In this document: positions 12,297-21,351 of the stretch, piece after piece
Position numbering within the stretch: the stretch's first letter is position 1
Layout: each line of letters starts with the position of its first letter
Origin: Polyangium sp. y55x31
GTDB taxonomy: Bacteria; Myxococcota_A; Polyangia; Polyangiales; Polyangiaceae
Direction of reading: 5' to 3'
NCBI RefSeq assembly: GCF_029946505.1
Contig: NZ_JARZHG010000027.1
Span: 1-64,000, forward strand
DNA length: 64,000 bases
The notes under the pieces: generated by a model
Told to the model about the DNA's origin: nothing
The model's input: only the letters and a program-made list of their open reading frames with translations
Database searches by the model: none
Program-made: the position numbers and the translations under genes

Positions 12297-13691
12297 CTAG
12301 GCGGGAATGGGGTGCACCCCGTCGCGGATCCAGCCCTCGCTGATGTTGCGGAACGACGCCTCCGTGCCGAGCCCGGCCATCACGGAGGCGAGGCCCCATT
12401 GCAGGCGGTTCACGAACGTGAAGTCCTGCGGCATCTTCGGCACGTGCGGGATGTTCGGGATCGCCTCGCCCTCCTTGAAGGCCAGGCTCTTGATGCCGCG
12501 CGCGAGGTACTGGACGGTCTCGCGTGATTTGTCGCGCGAGCAGACCCAGGTGCCCTTCGTCGTGAGCGGCATCATGAGCTCCATCGTGTAGCTCCGATAG
12601 AGATCCCAGCTCTCGTCGTTCGGGTCGTAGCCGAGCACCTCGATGCACGCGCGATCGAACTCGACCCAGTCGTTGTCGAGCGCGGCGCGCATGTACCGCT
12701 TCATGTCGCTCACGAGATCGGGCGGCAGCATCTTCACGCAGCCGAAATCGAGGAACCAGACGCGCCCGTCGGGCAGGAAGCGGTAGTTGCCCGGGTGCGG
12801 ATCGGCGTAGAGCACGCCGTAGCGCAGCATCGACCGGAACGTGAAGCGCCAGATCGCCTCGCCCGCGCGGTTGCGCGCCTCCTGGCTGCCTTCTTTGCAG
12901 AAGTCGGCGTACGGCGCGCCGTCGGCGAAGCTCGTCGTGATCACGCGCCTCGTCGTGAGCGAGTGGTGGACCTCGGGGATCAGGATGTCCGGCACGTCCG
13001 CGTTGAGGCGGCGGAAGAGGTCGGCCATCTCGGCCTCGCGCCCGTAGTCGAGCTCGGACAGGAAGACGTTCCGGATCTCGTCGAGCGCCTGCTTCGCGTG
13101 GAACTTGCGCGAGAGCGGCGCGATCATCGTCTCGAGCAGCGCGATGCTCTTCAGGTCGTTCTCGATCGCCTTGTCGATCCCGGGGTATTGCACCTTCACG
13201 GCCACGCGCGCGCCCGACTTCGTGACGGCGCGGTGCACCTGACCGATGCTCGCGGCGGCGAACGGCTCGCGCTCCCACTTCTCGAAGACCTCCTCGGGCG
13301 GCGCGCCGAGCTCGGTCTTTATCATCTGCGCCGCGGATTCGGCGGAGAGCGGCGGCGCCTTGTCCTGGAGCTTCTTCAGCGCGGCCTGGAATTTGTCCTC
13401 GTGACCGGGCGGGGCGAGGCCGTCGATGTAGCTCGCCATCTGGCCGAGCTTCAGGGGCAGGCCTTTCATCTCGCCGAGCGTCTTCAGCATGGCCTCGGCG
13501 GTCTTCTTGACCTCCACGGCCATGCGTTCTTTCGCGGCGGCCTCCTCGTCCTCGGTGCGAGGGGTTTTCGAAAGCGCGCGTTTTGCGCCTTCGAGGGCGA
13601 AGGGCAGCGAGCGCGGCGCGAGGCTCGCGAGCCTCGCGATCCGGCCGAGCCGGGAGGTCGGGGGCTTGTCCTTGGGCTTGTCGTCGGCCAT
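12297..13691 (-). CDS. ABC1/AarF (UbiB-like) family kinase
   Basis: A 464-residue soluble-looking member of the ABC1 atypical kinase family. Family marks are the KxGQ segment LKLGQMASYID, the Ala-rich nucleotide loop AAASIGQVH, the lysine in VAVKVQYPG, and ADPHPGN followed by VWFLDFGCVK for metal binding. UbiB-type members support quinone biosynthesis or lipid transport; others are of unknown substrate. There is no obvious C-terminal membrane hairpin as in E. coli UbiB, so a general ABC1 call is safer. It lies 16 bases upstream of selD on the same strand, probably co-transcribed. Confidence 0.85.
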   Translation of the reverse strand: MADDKPKDKPPTSRLGRIARLASLAPRSLPFALEGAKRALSKTPRTEDEEAAAKERMAVEVKKTAEAMLKTLGEMKGLPLKLGQMASYIDGLAPPGHEDKFQAALKKLQDKAPPLSAESAAQMIKTELGAPPEEVFEKWEREPFAAASIGQVHRAVTKSGARVAVKVQYPGIDKAIENDLKSIALLETMIAPLSRKFHAKQALDEIRNVFLSELDYGREAEMADLFRRLNADVPDILIPEVHHSLTTRRVITTSFADGAPYADFCKEGSQEARNRAGEAIWRFTFRSMLRYGVLYADPHPGNYRFLPDGRVWFLDFGCVKMLPPDLVSDMKRYMRAALDNDWVEFDRACIEVLGYDPNDESWDLYRSYTMELMMPLTTKGTWVCSRDKSRETVQYLARGIKSLAFKEGEAIPNIPHVPKMPQDFTFVNRLQWGLASVMAGLGTEASFRNISEGWIRDGVHPIPA

Positions 13692-13858
13692 GCGGGGGCG
13701 GGCGCGGCGGGGGGAGGGATGCCGCAGGAGGTACTTGGGCTCGGCTGACCAGGATCGTCAAGCGATACGTGGTCTTGGCCCCCTCGAACGCGTGGGCTTG
13801 CAAACGGACGGGAGCAGTGAAAGCCTTCGGCGGAGCCCGGATCGAGGAGGGGCCGCGC

Positions 13859-14482
13859 ATGAACCAGCAACAAAAACGAACCCTCACGGAATACGCCAAA
13901 GCGCACAAGGTCGCGCTCCTCGGGAGCCTGAGGACGGGAGCCGGCCGCGGCGTCGAGGCCAAGGAGGCGAATTTCAACGACGTGAAGGATTTGCTCCGCC
14001 TCCAGGGGTGCAATATCACGGACGCGGACGTGGCCGACGCGGTGACCATCCTCAAGGCGCAACTCGGACGCGAGCTCGAGGTCCAGAAGCCTCCGGCGGA
14101 CAACGGCGCGGCGCGCAAGAAGCTCCAGCTCGACGCGGACTCGTCGGCCGTGAAGAAGACGATCAAAAACATCGACGTCCGGCTCGACAACGACCAGCTC
14201 AAGCACCAGCACCCGACCAAGCCCATTGGCACGCGCCAGAAAGCCGGCGGCAATCGGTTCAAGGACACGTGCGACGCCGAATGGCACAAGGACAATACGC
14301 TGAAGCACATGGCCGACTGGGCCGTCGGCCTCGGGGCCATGGCCGAGGGCACGCAGACGTACCACGGCCAGGCCGTGCCGGTGAACGGCATCCATTACGA
14401 GGGATTCTGTCTGATGGCCGGGGGACAGAAATACGTGCTCTTCCACTGCTACCCGTCGGACGACTCCGACCTCAAGTTGTAG
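13859..14482 (+). CDS. Hypothetical protein with a Cys/His-rich C-terminal part
   Basis: A 207-residue soluble protein. The family is not recognised. The N-terminal part (1-75) looks helical and charged. The middle is Lys/Asp-rich (KKTIKNIDVRLDN), and the C-terminal 80 residues carry several His and Cys residues in a DWAVGLGAMAEGTQTYHG context and end with YVLFHCYPSDD. The start ATG follows GAGGAGGG, chosen over a much longer upstream frame that would overlap the divergent ABC1 gene. A hydrolase-coding gene follows 18 bases later in the same direction. Confidence 0.55.
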   Translation: MNQQQKRTLTEYAKAHKVALLGSLRTGAGRGVEAKEANFNDVKDLLRLQGCNITDADVADAVTILKAQLGRELEVQKPPADNGAARKKLQLDADSSAVKKTIKNIDVRLDNDQLKHQHPTKPIGTRQKAGGNRFKDTCDAEWHKDNTLKHMADWAVGLGAMAEGTQTYHGQAVPVNGIHYEGFCLMAGGQKYVLFHCYPSDDSDLKL

Positions 14483-14500
14483 CGGACACGAGGTGTTCCG

Positions 14501-14998
14501 ATGAAACCTGCCCTCCTCGTCATCGACGTACAGAACCAATTTTTCGGCGAAAACCCCGAGACGGCTCGCTCGCTGAACGAAGCGATCGAGTACATCAATG
14601 CGGCGATCGCGCTGTTCCGCGCGAAAAACCTTCCCGTCATCTGCGTGCAGGACATCGACGAGGAGGACAAACGGGTCCCGGGCGCCCCGAGCTTCGACGT
14701 GCCCGAGAGCTTGAAGATCCTCCCGTCGGACCTGCACATTCACAAGAAGTACGGAAACTCTTTCAACAAGACGCCCCTCGCGGGCGCCTTGCGCGAGCTC
14801 GGCGTCGACACCGTCATCGTCACCGGTTTTTGCGCCGAGTATTGCGTGCTCTCCACCTATCGCGGCGCGCAGGATCACGACTTCACGCCGATCGTGCTTC
14901 GTGGCTCGCTCGCGAGCGGCGTCGCGGAGAACATTTCCTTCGTGGAGCGTATCAGCGACGTCATCTCGTATGGCGCGCTGAAGCGCGTCCTCGGCTGA
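14501..14998 (+). CDS. Isochorismatase-family cysteine hydrolase
   Basis: A 165-residue cytosolic hydrolase of the isochorismatase/nicotinamidase superfamily. The catalytic triad is visible: Asp9 in LLVIDVQ, a Lys in HKKYGNSF (82-83), and Cys115 in GFCAEYCVLST, where the nucleophile sits at the start of the conserved helix. The substrate cannot be told from sequence; nicotinamide, ureidoacrylate and other amides are all cleaved by relatives. It follows the hypothetical gene by 18 bases and may share its promoter. Confidence 0.85.
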   Translation: MKPALLVIDVQNQFFGENPETARSLNEAIEYINAAIALFRAKNLPVICVQDIDEEDKRVPGAPSFDVPESLKILPSDLHIHKKYGNSFNKTPLAGALRELGVDTVIVTGFCAEYCVLSTYRGAQDHDFTPIVLRGSLASGVAENISFVERISDVISYGALKRVLG

Positions 14999-15055
14999 GC
15001 GGGCGCCGCTCGACGGCGTGGACGGGCCCGCGCGATCTCGGGTAAAACGGTCGGC

Positions 15056-17275
15056 ATGCGCGTCCTTCCTCCGGCCCTCCTCACCGCGCTCGTAGCCTCG
15101 GCCTGCTCCTCGGCGCCTCCGCCCTCGCCTCCGCCGCCTGCGCCGGCCGCGTCTTCCGCGCCTCTCCCCGCGTCCGCGGCGACGTCCGCATCGACGCCCG
15201 CGCCCGAGGGGCCGCCCGTCGCGGCCGTGAAGGAGACGCGAGACGAATATTTCGGCAAGGAGATCCTCGATCCTTATCGGTGGATGGAGACCGATTCGCC
15301 CGAGTTCTCCGCCTGGATGAAGGGGCAATCGGATCACACGCGCAAGGTCCTCGACGCGATCGAAGTCCAGGCCTGGCTCCGCGCGCGCGTGCGAGAGCTC
15401 GACAATGCGGGGGCGCGCGTCGCCAACGTCCAGCGCCGGGGCGGCAAGACGTTTGCCCTGGAGGCCGAGCCCGGCCGCGACAATTACAAGCTCTACGTCC
15501 GCGAGGGCCTCTCCGCGGACAAACGCCTCCTCGTCGACCCCGAGGCGCTCTCGAAGAACGGCGCCCACGTCTCGATCGATTATTACACCCCGTCGAACGA
15601 CGCGAAATACGTCGCGTACGGCCTCTCGCAGGGCGGCTCCGAGATGAGTTCCATCCACGTGCTGGAGACGGCGACGGGCAAGGAGCTGCCGGACGTCATC
15701 GACCGGGCTCGTTATGCGAATGTCTCGTGGCTCGACGGCAAATCGTTCCTCTACAAGCGAGACCGTAAGCTCCCGCCCGATGCTCCGGCCACCGAACGAT
15801 TCACGAAGGCCCGGGTCCATTTGCACGTCCTCGGTCAGGATCCCGAAAAGGACGAGCCGCTCTTCGGCTCGGGTCTTTCGCCCGAGATCACCGTGCCCGA
15901 CGACGCTTTCCCGCTCCCCTACGCGCCCGCGTCGAGCCCGTATGCGTTCGTCAGCCTCGAACACGGCGTGCAGCCGGAGATGTCGCTTTATTACGCGCCG
16001 AAAAAATCGCTCCAAGGCGTGAAGACGCCCTGGAAAAAGCTCGTCGATCCGAAGGACGAGATCACCGGGTTCGAGGTGCACGGCGACGACCTCTTCCTCG
16101 TCTCGCACCACGGCGCCTCCCGCTCGAAGGTCCTCCGGACGAGCCTCAAAAAGCCCGACGTCGCGAAAGCGGCCGAGGTCGTCCCGGCGAGCGAAGCCGT
16201 GGTCTCCTGGATCGGCGCCGCGAAGGACGCGCTCTACGTGCGCAAGCTCGACGGCGGCATCGGCCGCCTCTTCCGCGTGCCGTTCGACAAAGGCAAACCC
16301 GAGCCGGTCGATGTCGGCGCCGAGGGCTCGGTGCGCGGGTTCGTCGTGGAGGAATCGATCCCCGGCGCCCTCGTCCGCCTCGACGCGTGGACCGCGGCGC
16401 CGCGCATGCTCGCCTTCGACCCGGTAAAAAAATCGGCCGAGGTCACGCCCATCATTCCGCCCTCGTCCGTCGTCTTCAAGGACATCGTCGCCACGGAGAC
16501 GAAAGCGAAGAGCGCGGATGGCACGCTCGTGCCGCTCTCCATCATTCACGGAAAGGACCTGCCGCGCGACGGGAAAAACCCCACGTACCTCAATGGCTAC
16601 GGCTCGTACGGCTCGGTCTACGAGCCCTCGTTCGAGCCGATGAACCTGGCCTGGCTCGAGCGCGGCGGCATCGTGGCCGTCTGCCACGTGCGCGGCGGCG
16701 GCGAATATGGCGAGGACTGGCACCGCGCGGGCAAACTCGCGACGAAGCCGAACACGATCGCCGATTTCGTGGCGTGCGCCGAGCACCTCGTGGCCGAGAA
16801 GTGGACCTCGCCCGCGCACCTCGCCGGGCAGGGCACGAGCGCCGGTGGCATCATGATCGGCGGCGCGATCGTCCGCCGCCCCGACCTCTTCGGCGCCGCC
16901 GTGATCCGCGTGGGCATGGTGAACGCCTTGCGCTTCGAGCAGATCCCGATCGGCCCGTTCAACACGGGCGAGTTCGGCACGGTCACCACGAAAGAGGGCT
17001 TCGACATGCTGCTCGCGATCGACGCGTATCACGCGGTGGAGAGCGGAAAAAAATACCCCGCGGTGCTCCTCACGACGGGCATCACCGATCCACGCGTCTC
17101 CCCCTGGCAAATGGCGAAGATGGCGGCGAAGCTGCAAGCCGTGCGCGGGGAAAACCCGATCCTTTTGCGGGTCGATTACGGATCGGGACACGGGATCGGC
17201 TCGACGAAGACGCAACGCGAGGAGGAGCTCGCGGACGTGTTTTCGTTCCTGACCTGGAGAATCGGGCGGAAATGA
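15056..17275 (+). CDS. Prolyl oligopeptidase family lipoprotein (S9A)
   Basis: A 739-residue serine peptidase predicted to be a lipoprotein (signal ending LVASACSSA, Cys17) with a Pro/Ala spacer to about residue 55. The N-terminal domain begins with the S9A marker DPYRWMET and would form the beta-propeller that gates the active site. The C-terminal alpha/beta hydrolase domain has Ser595 in GTSAGG, Asp678 in TDPRVSPWQ and His712 in GSGHGIG. It should cut short peptides after proline outside the cytoplasm. The stop overlaps the following acetyltransferase start (ATGA), so the two are translationally coupled. Confidence 0.92.
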   Translation: MRVLPPALLTALVASACSSAPPPSPPPPAPAASSAPLPASAATSASTPAPEGPPVAAVKETRDEYFGKEILDPYRWMETDSPEFSAWMKGQSDHTRKVLDAIEVQAWLRARVRELDNAGARVANVQRRGGKTFALEAEPGRDNYKLYVREGLSADKRLLVDPEALSKNGAHVSIDYYTPSNDAKYVAYGLSQGGSEMSSIHVLETATGKELPDVIDRARYANVSWLDGKSFLYKRDRKLPPDAPATERFTKARVHLHVLGQDPEKDEPLFGSGLSPEITVPDDAFPLPYAPASSPYAFVSLEHGVQPEMSLYYAPKKSLQGVKTPWKKLVDPKDEITGFEVHGDDLFLVSHHGASRSKVLRTSLKKPDVAKAAEVVPASEAVVSWIGAAKDALYVRKLDGGIGRLFRVPFDKGKPEPVDVGAEGSVRGFVVEESIPGALVRLDAWTAAPRMLAFDPVKKSAEVTPIIPPSSVVFKDIVATETKAKSADGTLVPLSIIHGKDLPRDGKNPTYLNGYGSYGSVYEPSFEPMNLAWLERGGIVAVCHVRGGGEYGEDWHRAGKLATKPNTIADFVACAEHLVAEKWTSPAHLAGQGTSAGGIMIGGAIVRRPDLFGAAVIRVGMVNALRFEQIPIGPFNTGEFGTVTTKEGFDMLLAIDAYHAVESGKKYPAVLLTTGITDPRVSPWQMAKMAAKLQAVRGENPILLRVDYGSGHGIGSTKTQREEELADVFSFLTWRIGRK

Positions 17276-17736
17276 TTCGTCAACCTCGGACCTCGGACCT
17301 TTCGGCCGTCTTCGCCGTCGAGCGTGACGTCTTCGGCGCGCACGTCTATCCGGACTTTTTCTTCCGGCAGGCGCTCGACCTCTGGGGCGACACGTTTTTC
17401 GTGGCCGACGGCGAAAACGGCTCGCTCGACGGCTACGTCATCGGCGCCTCCTGCCACGAGCCCGGCGTGATGTGGGTCCTTTCGCTCGCCGTTCGCGGCG
17501 CGTCACGGGGGCGCGGGATCGGCAAAGCGCTGATGCAGGAGCTCCTCGCGGCCATGAAGGCCCGGGGCACCGCCTCGGTCAAGCTCACGGTGCATCCGGA
17601 CAACCGGGCCGTGATGCTTTATCAAAACCTCGGCTTCGAGGTCGTCACGAAGGAGCCGAATTATTTCGGCGAAAACGATCCCCGGCTCGTCATGGAGCTC
17701 CGCTTCACGGGAGCACCTCGATCGAATCTGGCGTGA
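17272..17736 (+). CDS. GNAT-family N-acetyltransferase
   Basis: A 154-residue acetyltransferase. The acetyl-CoA pyrophosphate loop is SRGRGIGKALM (about 79-88), preceded by the beta4 strand VLSLAVRG. VHPDNRAVMLYQNLGFEVV is the usual C-terminal motif B, close to RimI-type enzymes. Translation starts at an ATGA overlap with the peptidase gene. The last 32 bases overlap the convergent lipoprotein gene. The substrate is unknown. Confidence 0.85.
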   Translation: MIRQPRTSDLSAVFAVERDVFGAHVYPDFFFRQALDLWGDTFFVADGENGSLDGYVIGASCHEPGVMWVLSLAVRGASRGRGIGKALMQELLAAMKARGTASVKLTVHPDNRAVMLYQNLGFEVVTKEPNYFGENDPRLVMELRFTGAPRSNLA

Positions 17737-18088
17737 GAATGGGCAGCTCGCCCTGGATGAGGCATTGTTCCATCGGCCCGCACTTGTGAATCCGGAGCTT
17801 GCCTCGCACCCGCACGCGTTTCCCCACCATCGTCTTCCGCCAGTCGCTGCCGAGCTTCTCTTCCAGCACGTCGTGCGGGAGCAGCACGTCGGCGACCGCG
17901 CCGAATCCCTTGCTCGTCTGGAGCTCTCCTTCGCGCGTCTCGACGCCCTCTTCCGCCCGCTTCGGATTCGACGCGACCTTCGGCTCCTCGGCCACCGGGG
18001 GCGGATTCGTCGCCTCACGACAGCCGGGCGTGGGCGCGATCCCGAAAGCGACGAAGCACAACGTGAAACGGCGTGAAACGGCACGCAT
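17705..18088 (-). CDS. Small lipoprotein with an OB-fold-like domain
   Basis: About 127 residues from MRAVSRRFTLCF. A hydrophobic signal ends in PTPGC, suggesting lipidation. A Pro/Glu-rich spacer is followed by a compact domain with VLEEKLGSDW and KRVRVRGKLRIHKC, then CLIQGELPI. The strand pattern resembles small OB folds and loosely recalls the DUF4920-type domain of the protein at 23566-24102, including its Cys pair. In-frame ATGs up to 18124 exist, but they put charged residues ahead of the signal. The 3' end overlaps the acetyltransferase gene. Confidence 0.5.
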   Translation of the reverse strand: MRAVSRRFTLCFVAFGIAPTPGCREATNPPPVAEEPKVASNPKRAEEGVETREGELQTSKGFGAVADVLLPHDVLEEKLGSDWRKTMVGKRVRVRGKLRIHKCGPMEQCLIQGELPILTPDSIEVLP

Positions 18089-18147
18089 GAAACACATCAT
18101 GTCGAGCGCGCTCGTTCGCCGCAAGCGGAGTATCCTGACGTCGCAGG

Positions 18148-18834
18148 ATGAAGCCGCTCGAACGGATCAAGCGAGGGCTCGTGATGCGGGCCGTCGTCGC
18201 GGCCGAGGACGCCGCGCTCGGACACGCGCTCCGGGTGCGCCTGCGCCGCGCGCTCGGTCGCCCGGCGCGCGTGGAGCTTTATTTCGCCTTCGATGACCCG
18301 TACGCCGCCGTGGCCCTCCGTCCGCTGCGCGAGGTGCTCCGGCGTCGTTTCGTCGATTTCACGCTTTTCCCGCTGGTCTCGCGTGGCATCGAGAACGATC
18401 CCGCGGCGGACCATCGCGCGCCGTACGCCCTCGTCGATGCGCGCCGGCTCGCGCGTCGAACCGGCCGCGTCCTTCTGCGGTCCGAGCCGATCTCCGCCGC
18501 ATCGATGGCCTACCTCGCGCGCTTCACCGAGTCGCTCCGCGGCGACCCGCATCAAGCCGACTTCGCCGAAGCTGCGCTCGATGCCGTCTGGTTCGGCGAG
18601 CGCCTGCCTTCGCCGAGCGACATGCGCGCGCTCTACCAGCGCATCGCCGGCGTCTCGCCGCCGAGCACGTTTCGCAAGGACGCGGCGCTCGATCGGGCGC
18701 TCGTGAACAACCACGCGCGCCTCATCGAGCGAGGGCACTGGGAGTCGCCCGCGTGCTGGGTCGAGGGCGCGTGGTACCTCGCGCACGAGCGCATCTCGCA
18801 GATCGACGAGCACCTCGCGAAGGATGGCTTCTGA
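18148..18834 (+). CDS. Divergent GST-kappa/DsbA-like protein
   Basis: A 228-residue protein with the thioredoxin-like outline of the DsbA/HCCA-isomerase (GST kappa) family: a first strand VELYFAFDDPY, an inserted helical domain, and an end helix containing ERISQIDEHL. It looks like a degenerate sister of the next gene: FFSFRSPYSY there is YFAFDDPYAA here, and the GVPTFVF cis-proline loop is ESPACWV. The two genes overlap as TGATG. It may pair with its neighbour as a non-catalytic subunit, which is inference. Confidence 0.55.
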   Translation: MKPLERIKRGLVMRAVVAAEDAALGHALRVRLRRALGRPARVELYFAFDDPYAAVALRPLREVLRRRFVDFTLFPLVSRGIENDPAADHRAPYALVDARRLARRTGRVLLRSEPISAASMAYLARFTESLRGDPHQADFAEAALDAVWFGERLPSPSDMRALYQRIAGVSPPSTFRKDAALDRALVNNHARLIERGHWESPACWVEGAWYLAHERISQIDEHLAKDGF

Positions 18835-19433
18835 TGGATCGCGAGGTCGAGCTCTTCTTCTCGTTCCGCTCGCCGTACTCGTACCTCGCGGGCCCGCGCG
18901 CGTTCGCGCTGCCCGAGCGGTACGACATCACGCTCGTGTGGCGCGGCGTCAGGCCGATGGCCATGCGCGGGCAACCTCTCCCGCTCGCGAAGCAGCTCTA
19001 CATCATGCGCGACGCGACGCGCGAGGCGCGCCGCCTGGGTTTGCCCTTCGGGAACATCTTCGATCCGCTCGGCGAAGGCGTGTGGCGTTGCCTCACGATC
19101 GCCGAGCACGCGGCCGAGGTCGGTCGCGTCGGTCCCTTCGTGCTGCGCGCGACGCGCGCGATCTGGTCGGAGGGCGCGCGCGTCATCGACGACGACGTGC
19201 TGCGCCCGTTGTGCGAGGAAGCAGGCCTCGGCTGGGACGCGTGTGCCCTGGCGATGGCGAATGCTTCGTACCGAGAGCGTGTGGAAGCATCGACCGCGCG
19301 GCTCTTTGCCCTCGGCCACTGGGGCGTGCCGACGTTCGTGTTCCGCGGCGAACTCTACTGGGGTCAGGACCGCATCGAGGATCTCGAATACGACCTCTGC
19401 GCAGCGGGCCTCGAAAGGAAGGACGCGCCGTGA
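18834..19433 (+). CDS. 2-hydroxychromene-2-carboxylate isomerase-like (GST kappa) protein
   Basis: A 199-residue GST-kappa-class protein. The glutathione/active-site start FFSFRSPYSYLA (residues 9-20), the helical insertion with LPFGNIFDP, and the conserved end GVPTFVFRGELYWGQDRIEDL are all present. Relatives isomerise hydroxychromene carboxylates or act as glutathione-dependent oxidoreductases. It overlaps the upstream paralogue (TGATG) and the downstream acyltransferase (GTGA), so the three are translated as one coupled unit. The real substrate is unknown. Confidence 0.8.
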   Translation: MDREVELFFSFRSPYSYLAGPRAFALPERYDITLVWRGVRPMAMRGQPLPLAKQLYIMRDATREARRLGLPFGNIFDPLGEGVWRCLTIAEHAAEVGRVGPFVLRATRAIWSEGARVIDDDVLRPLCEEAGLGWDACALAMANASYRERVEASTARLFALGHWGVPTFVFRGELYWGQDRIEDLEYDLCAAGLERKDAP

Positions 19434-20362
19434 CCACGACGCGCGCTGCCCACCTCGCCGAGATCCTCCACATCGCGCGCGCCGAGATGGCCGGGCACCT
19501 CGCGAAAGATCGTGGCCCGCTCGCGCATCGCGCCGCCGAGATCGTCCTCCACCCCGCGGCGCTCTCGCTCGCGAAAAACCTCGTCGCGCTCGATCACGAC
19601 CTCGCGCGCCTCGGCTCGCTCCGACGCGCCTCGCTCGCGATGCTCGGTCGTTACGGCGTGCGCGCGCGCCTCCTCGATGCCTCGGGCGGCCTGCACGACC
19701 TCGCCGCGCGTCGCGCCGCTTTGCCCGAGCGAGGCCCGCTGCTCGTCGTCTCGAACCATCCCGGCCTCTACGACGCCCTCGCGCTCTTCGCAGCGGTTGG
19801 TCGCGACGACCTCGCCGTCATCGCCGCCGAGCGTGATCTCCTCTTCGCCTTGCCCCACGTCCGCAAGCACCTCCTCTCCGCGCCGCCCGACGCGCGCGCC
19901 GGCCTCGCGCTCCGCGCCGCCGCACGTCACCTCACCCGCGGCGGCGCGCTCCTGCATTTCCCCGCGGGTCGCATCGAGCCCGACCCGCGCCTCGTTCCTC
20001 CCACCGAAAGCGCGCTCCACGCCTTTCAGCCCGGACTCGACGTGCTCCTCGCGCTGGCGACTCGCGCGCGGCCCGACCTCGTCGTCGTGCCCGTGATCGT
20101 CTCGGGTGTCGTCTCGCTCCGCGCGCGCGCCTTTGCCTCTGCGCTCGCGGGACGAGCGGGTTTGACCGACGCCTTCGTGCCGCTCCTTCAGCTCACGCTC
20201 CCGGGCTTCGGCGACGTCGACGTGCGTGTCACGATCGGCCCCGAGCTCGACGTCGCTTCCCTCGGCGCCGATCCCTCCGCGCTCCTGCGCGCCGCCCTCG
20301 AACGCCTCGCCCAGGCCGCGTCCGACCCCCCTGGCGCGGCGCGCGCGGAGCCTCTACGTTGA
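19430..20362 (+). CDS. Phospholipid/glycerol acyltransferase (PlsC-like)
   Basis: A 310-residue acyltransferase. The catalytic HX4D motif is SNHPGLYDA and the second substrate motif is FPAGRIEPD, a variant of FPEGTRS. There are no clear membrane helices beyond weak hydrophobic strands. The start is a GTG overlapping the upstream stop (GTGA). It probably transfers an acyl chain to a lysophospholipid or related alcohol. The link to the GST-kappa-like genes is only operonic. Confidence 0.75.
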   Translation: MTTTRAAHLAEILHIARAEMAGHLAKDRGPLAHRAAEIVLHPAALSLAKNLVALDHDLARLGSLRRASLAMLGRYGVRARLLDASGGLHDLAARRAALPERGPLLVVSNHPGLYDALALFAAVGRDDLAVIAAERDLLFALPHVRKHLLSAPPDARAGLALRAAARHLTRGGALLHFPAGRIEPDPRLVPPTESALHAFQPGLDVLLALATRARPDLVVVPVIVSGVVSLRARAFASALAGRAGLTDAFVPLLQLTLPGFGDVDVRVTIGPELDVASLGADPSALLRAALERLAQAASDPPGAARAEPLR

Positions 20363-20370
20363 GGCCCACG

Positions 20371-21324
20371 ATGAGCGAAACCGTCCGAGGCAAGATCGAC
20401 CCGGGCCTCGATCTCGAGGCCGAGATCGTGCGGCTCAAGAAGGAGCGCAACGCCGTGCTGCTCGCCCACTACTACCAGGAGGGCGACATCCAGGACCTCG
20501 CGGACTTCCTCGGCGACTCGCTCCAGCTCGCCCAGCAGGCGAAGAAGACCACGGCCGACGTCATCCTCTTCGCGGGCGTGCACTTCATGGCCGAGACCGC
20601 GAAGATCCTGAACCCCGATCGCATCGTCGTCGTGCCCGACCTCGAGGCCGGCTGCTCGCTCGCCGACGGCTGCCCGGTCGACAGGTTCCGCGCCTGGCGC
20701 GCGAAGTACCCCGACGCCGTCTCGATCACGTACATCAACTGCACGGCCGAGGTGAAAGCCGAGAGCGACTACATCTGCACCTCGTCGAACGCCGAGAAGA
20801 TCGTCCGCGCGATCCCCGAGGACAAGGAGATCCTCTTCGCGCCCGACAAGAACCTCGGCCGCTGGCTCGAGCAGAAGACCGGCCGGAAGATGCGGCTCTG
20901 GCAGGGGAGCTGCGTCGTGCACGAGACCTTCAGCCTGCGCAAGATCATCGCCCTCCGCGAGCAGCACCCCACGGCCAAGCTCATCGCGCACCCCGAGTGC
21001 GAGGAGGCGCTCCTCGGCATGGCCGCGTTCATCGGCTCGACCACCGCGCTGCTCAAGTACACGCAGACCGATGACGCACAGGCTTACATCGTCGCGACCG
21101 AGAGCGGCATCGTGCACCAGATGCGCAAGGCCTCGCCGCACAAGACGTTCATCGAGGGGCCGCCCGAGAAGAACTGCGCCTGCAACGAGTGCCCGTTCAT
21201 GCGCCTCAACACGATGGAGAAGGTCTACCTCGCGCTGCGCGACCTCGAGCCGCGCATCGAGATGCCCGCCTCGCTACGCGAGCGCGCGCGCGTGCCGATC
21301 GACCGCATGCTGGCGCTTTCCTGA
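20371..21324 (+). CDS. nadA: Quinolinate synthase
   Basis: Condenses iminoaspartate with dihydroxyacetone phosphate in de novo NAD synthesis. The 317-residue enzyme has [16 protein letters not shown] near its start, the dihydroxyacetone-phosphate-binding segments, and three Cys positions expected to hold the [4Fe-4S] cluster: Cys95 (EAGCSLAD), Cys181 (GSCVVHE) and one of the Cys in CACNECPFM (269-274). It is one of the short NadA forms. The ATG at 20371 after TTGAGG was chosen over a TTG at 20359. No nadB or nadC is adjacent. Confidence 0.96.
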   Translation: MSETVRGKIDPGLDLEAEIVRLKKERNAVLLAHYYQEGDIQDLADFLGDSLQLAQQAKKTTADVILFAGVHFMAETAKILNPDRIVVVPDLEAGCSLADGCPVDRFRAWRAKYPDAVSITYINCTAEVKAESDYICTSSNAEKIVRAIPEDKEILFAPDKNLGRWLEQKTGRKMRLWQGSCVVHETFSLRKIIALREQHPTAKLIAHPECEEALLGMAAFIGSTTALLKYTQTDDAQAYIVATESGIVHQMRKASPHKTFIEGPPEKNCACNECPFMRLNTMEKVYLALRDLEPRIEMPASLRERARVPIDRMLALS

Positions 21325-21351
21325 GCAACCGTACCGGCCGCACCTTCGCGC

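Noticed and set aside
13484-17215. A 1,243-codon open frame antisense to the hydrolase and prolyl oligopeptidase genes
   Set aside because: It has no recognisable motif and an Arg/Asp/Val-rich composition typical of antisense frames here. The sense genes have clear catalytic residues.
18148-21324. The GST-kappa, acyltransferase and nadA genes as a biosynthetic cluster
   Set aside because: nadA is a housekeeping gene placed 8 bases downstream; there is no synthase, scaffold or transporter gene to support a specialised pathway.
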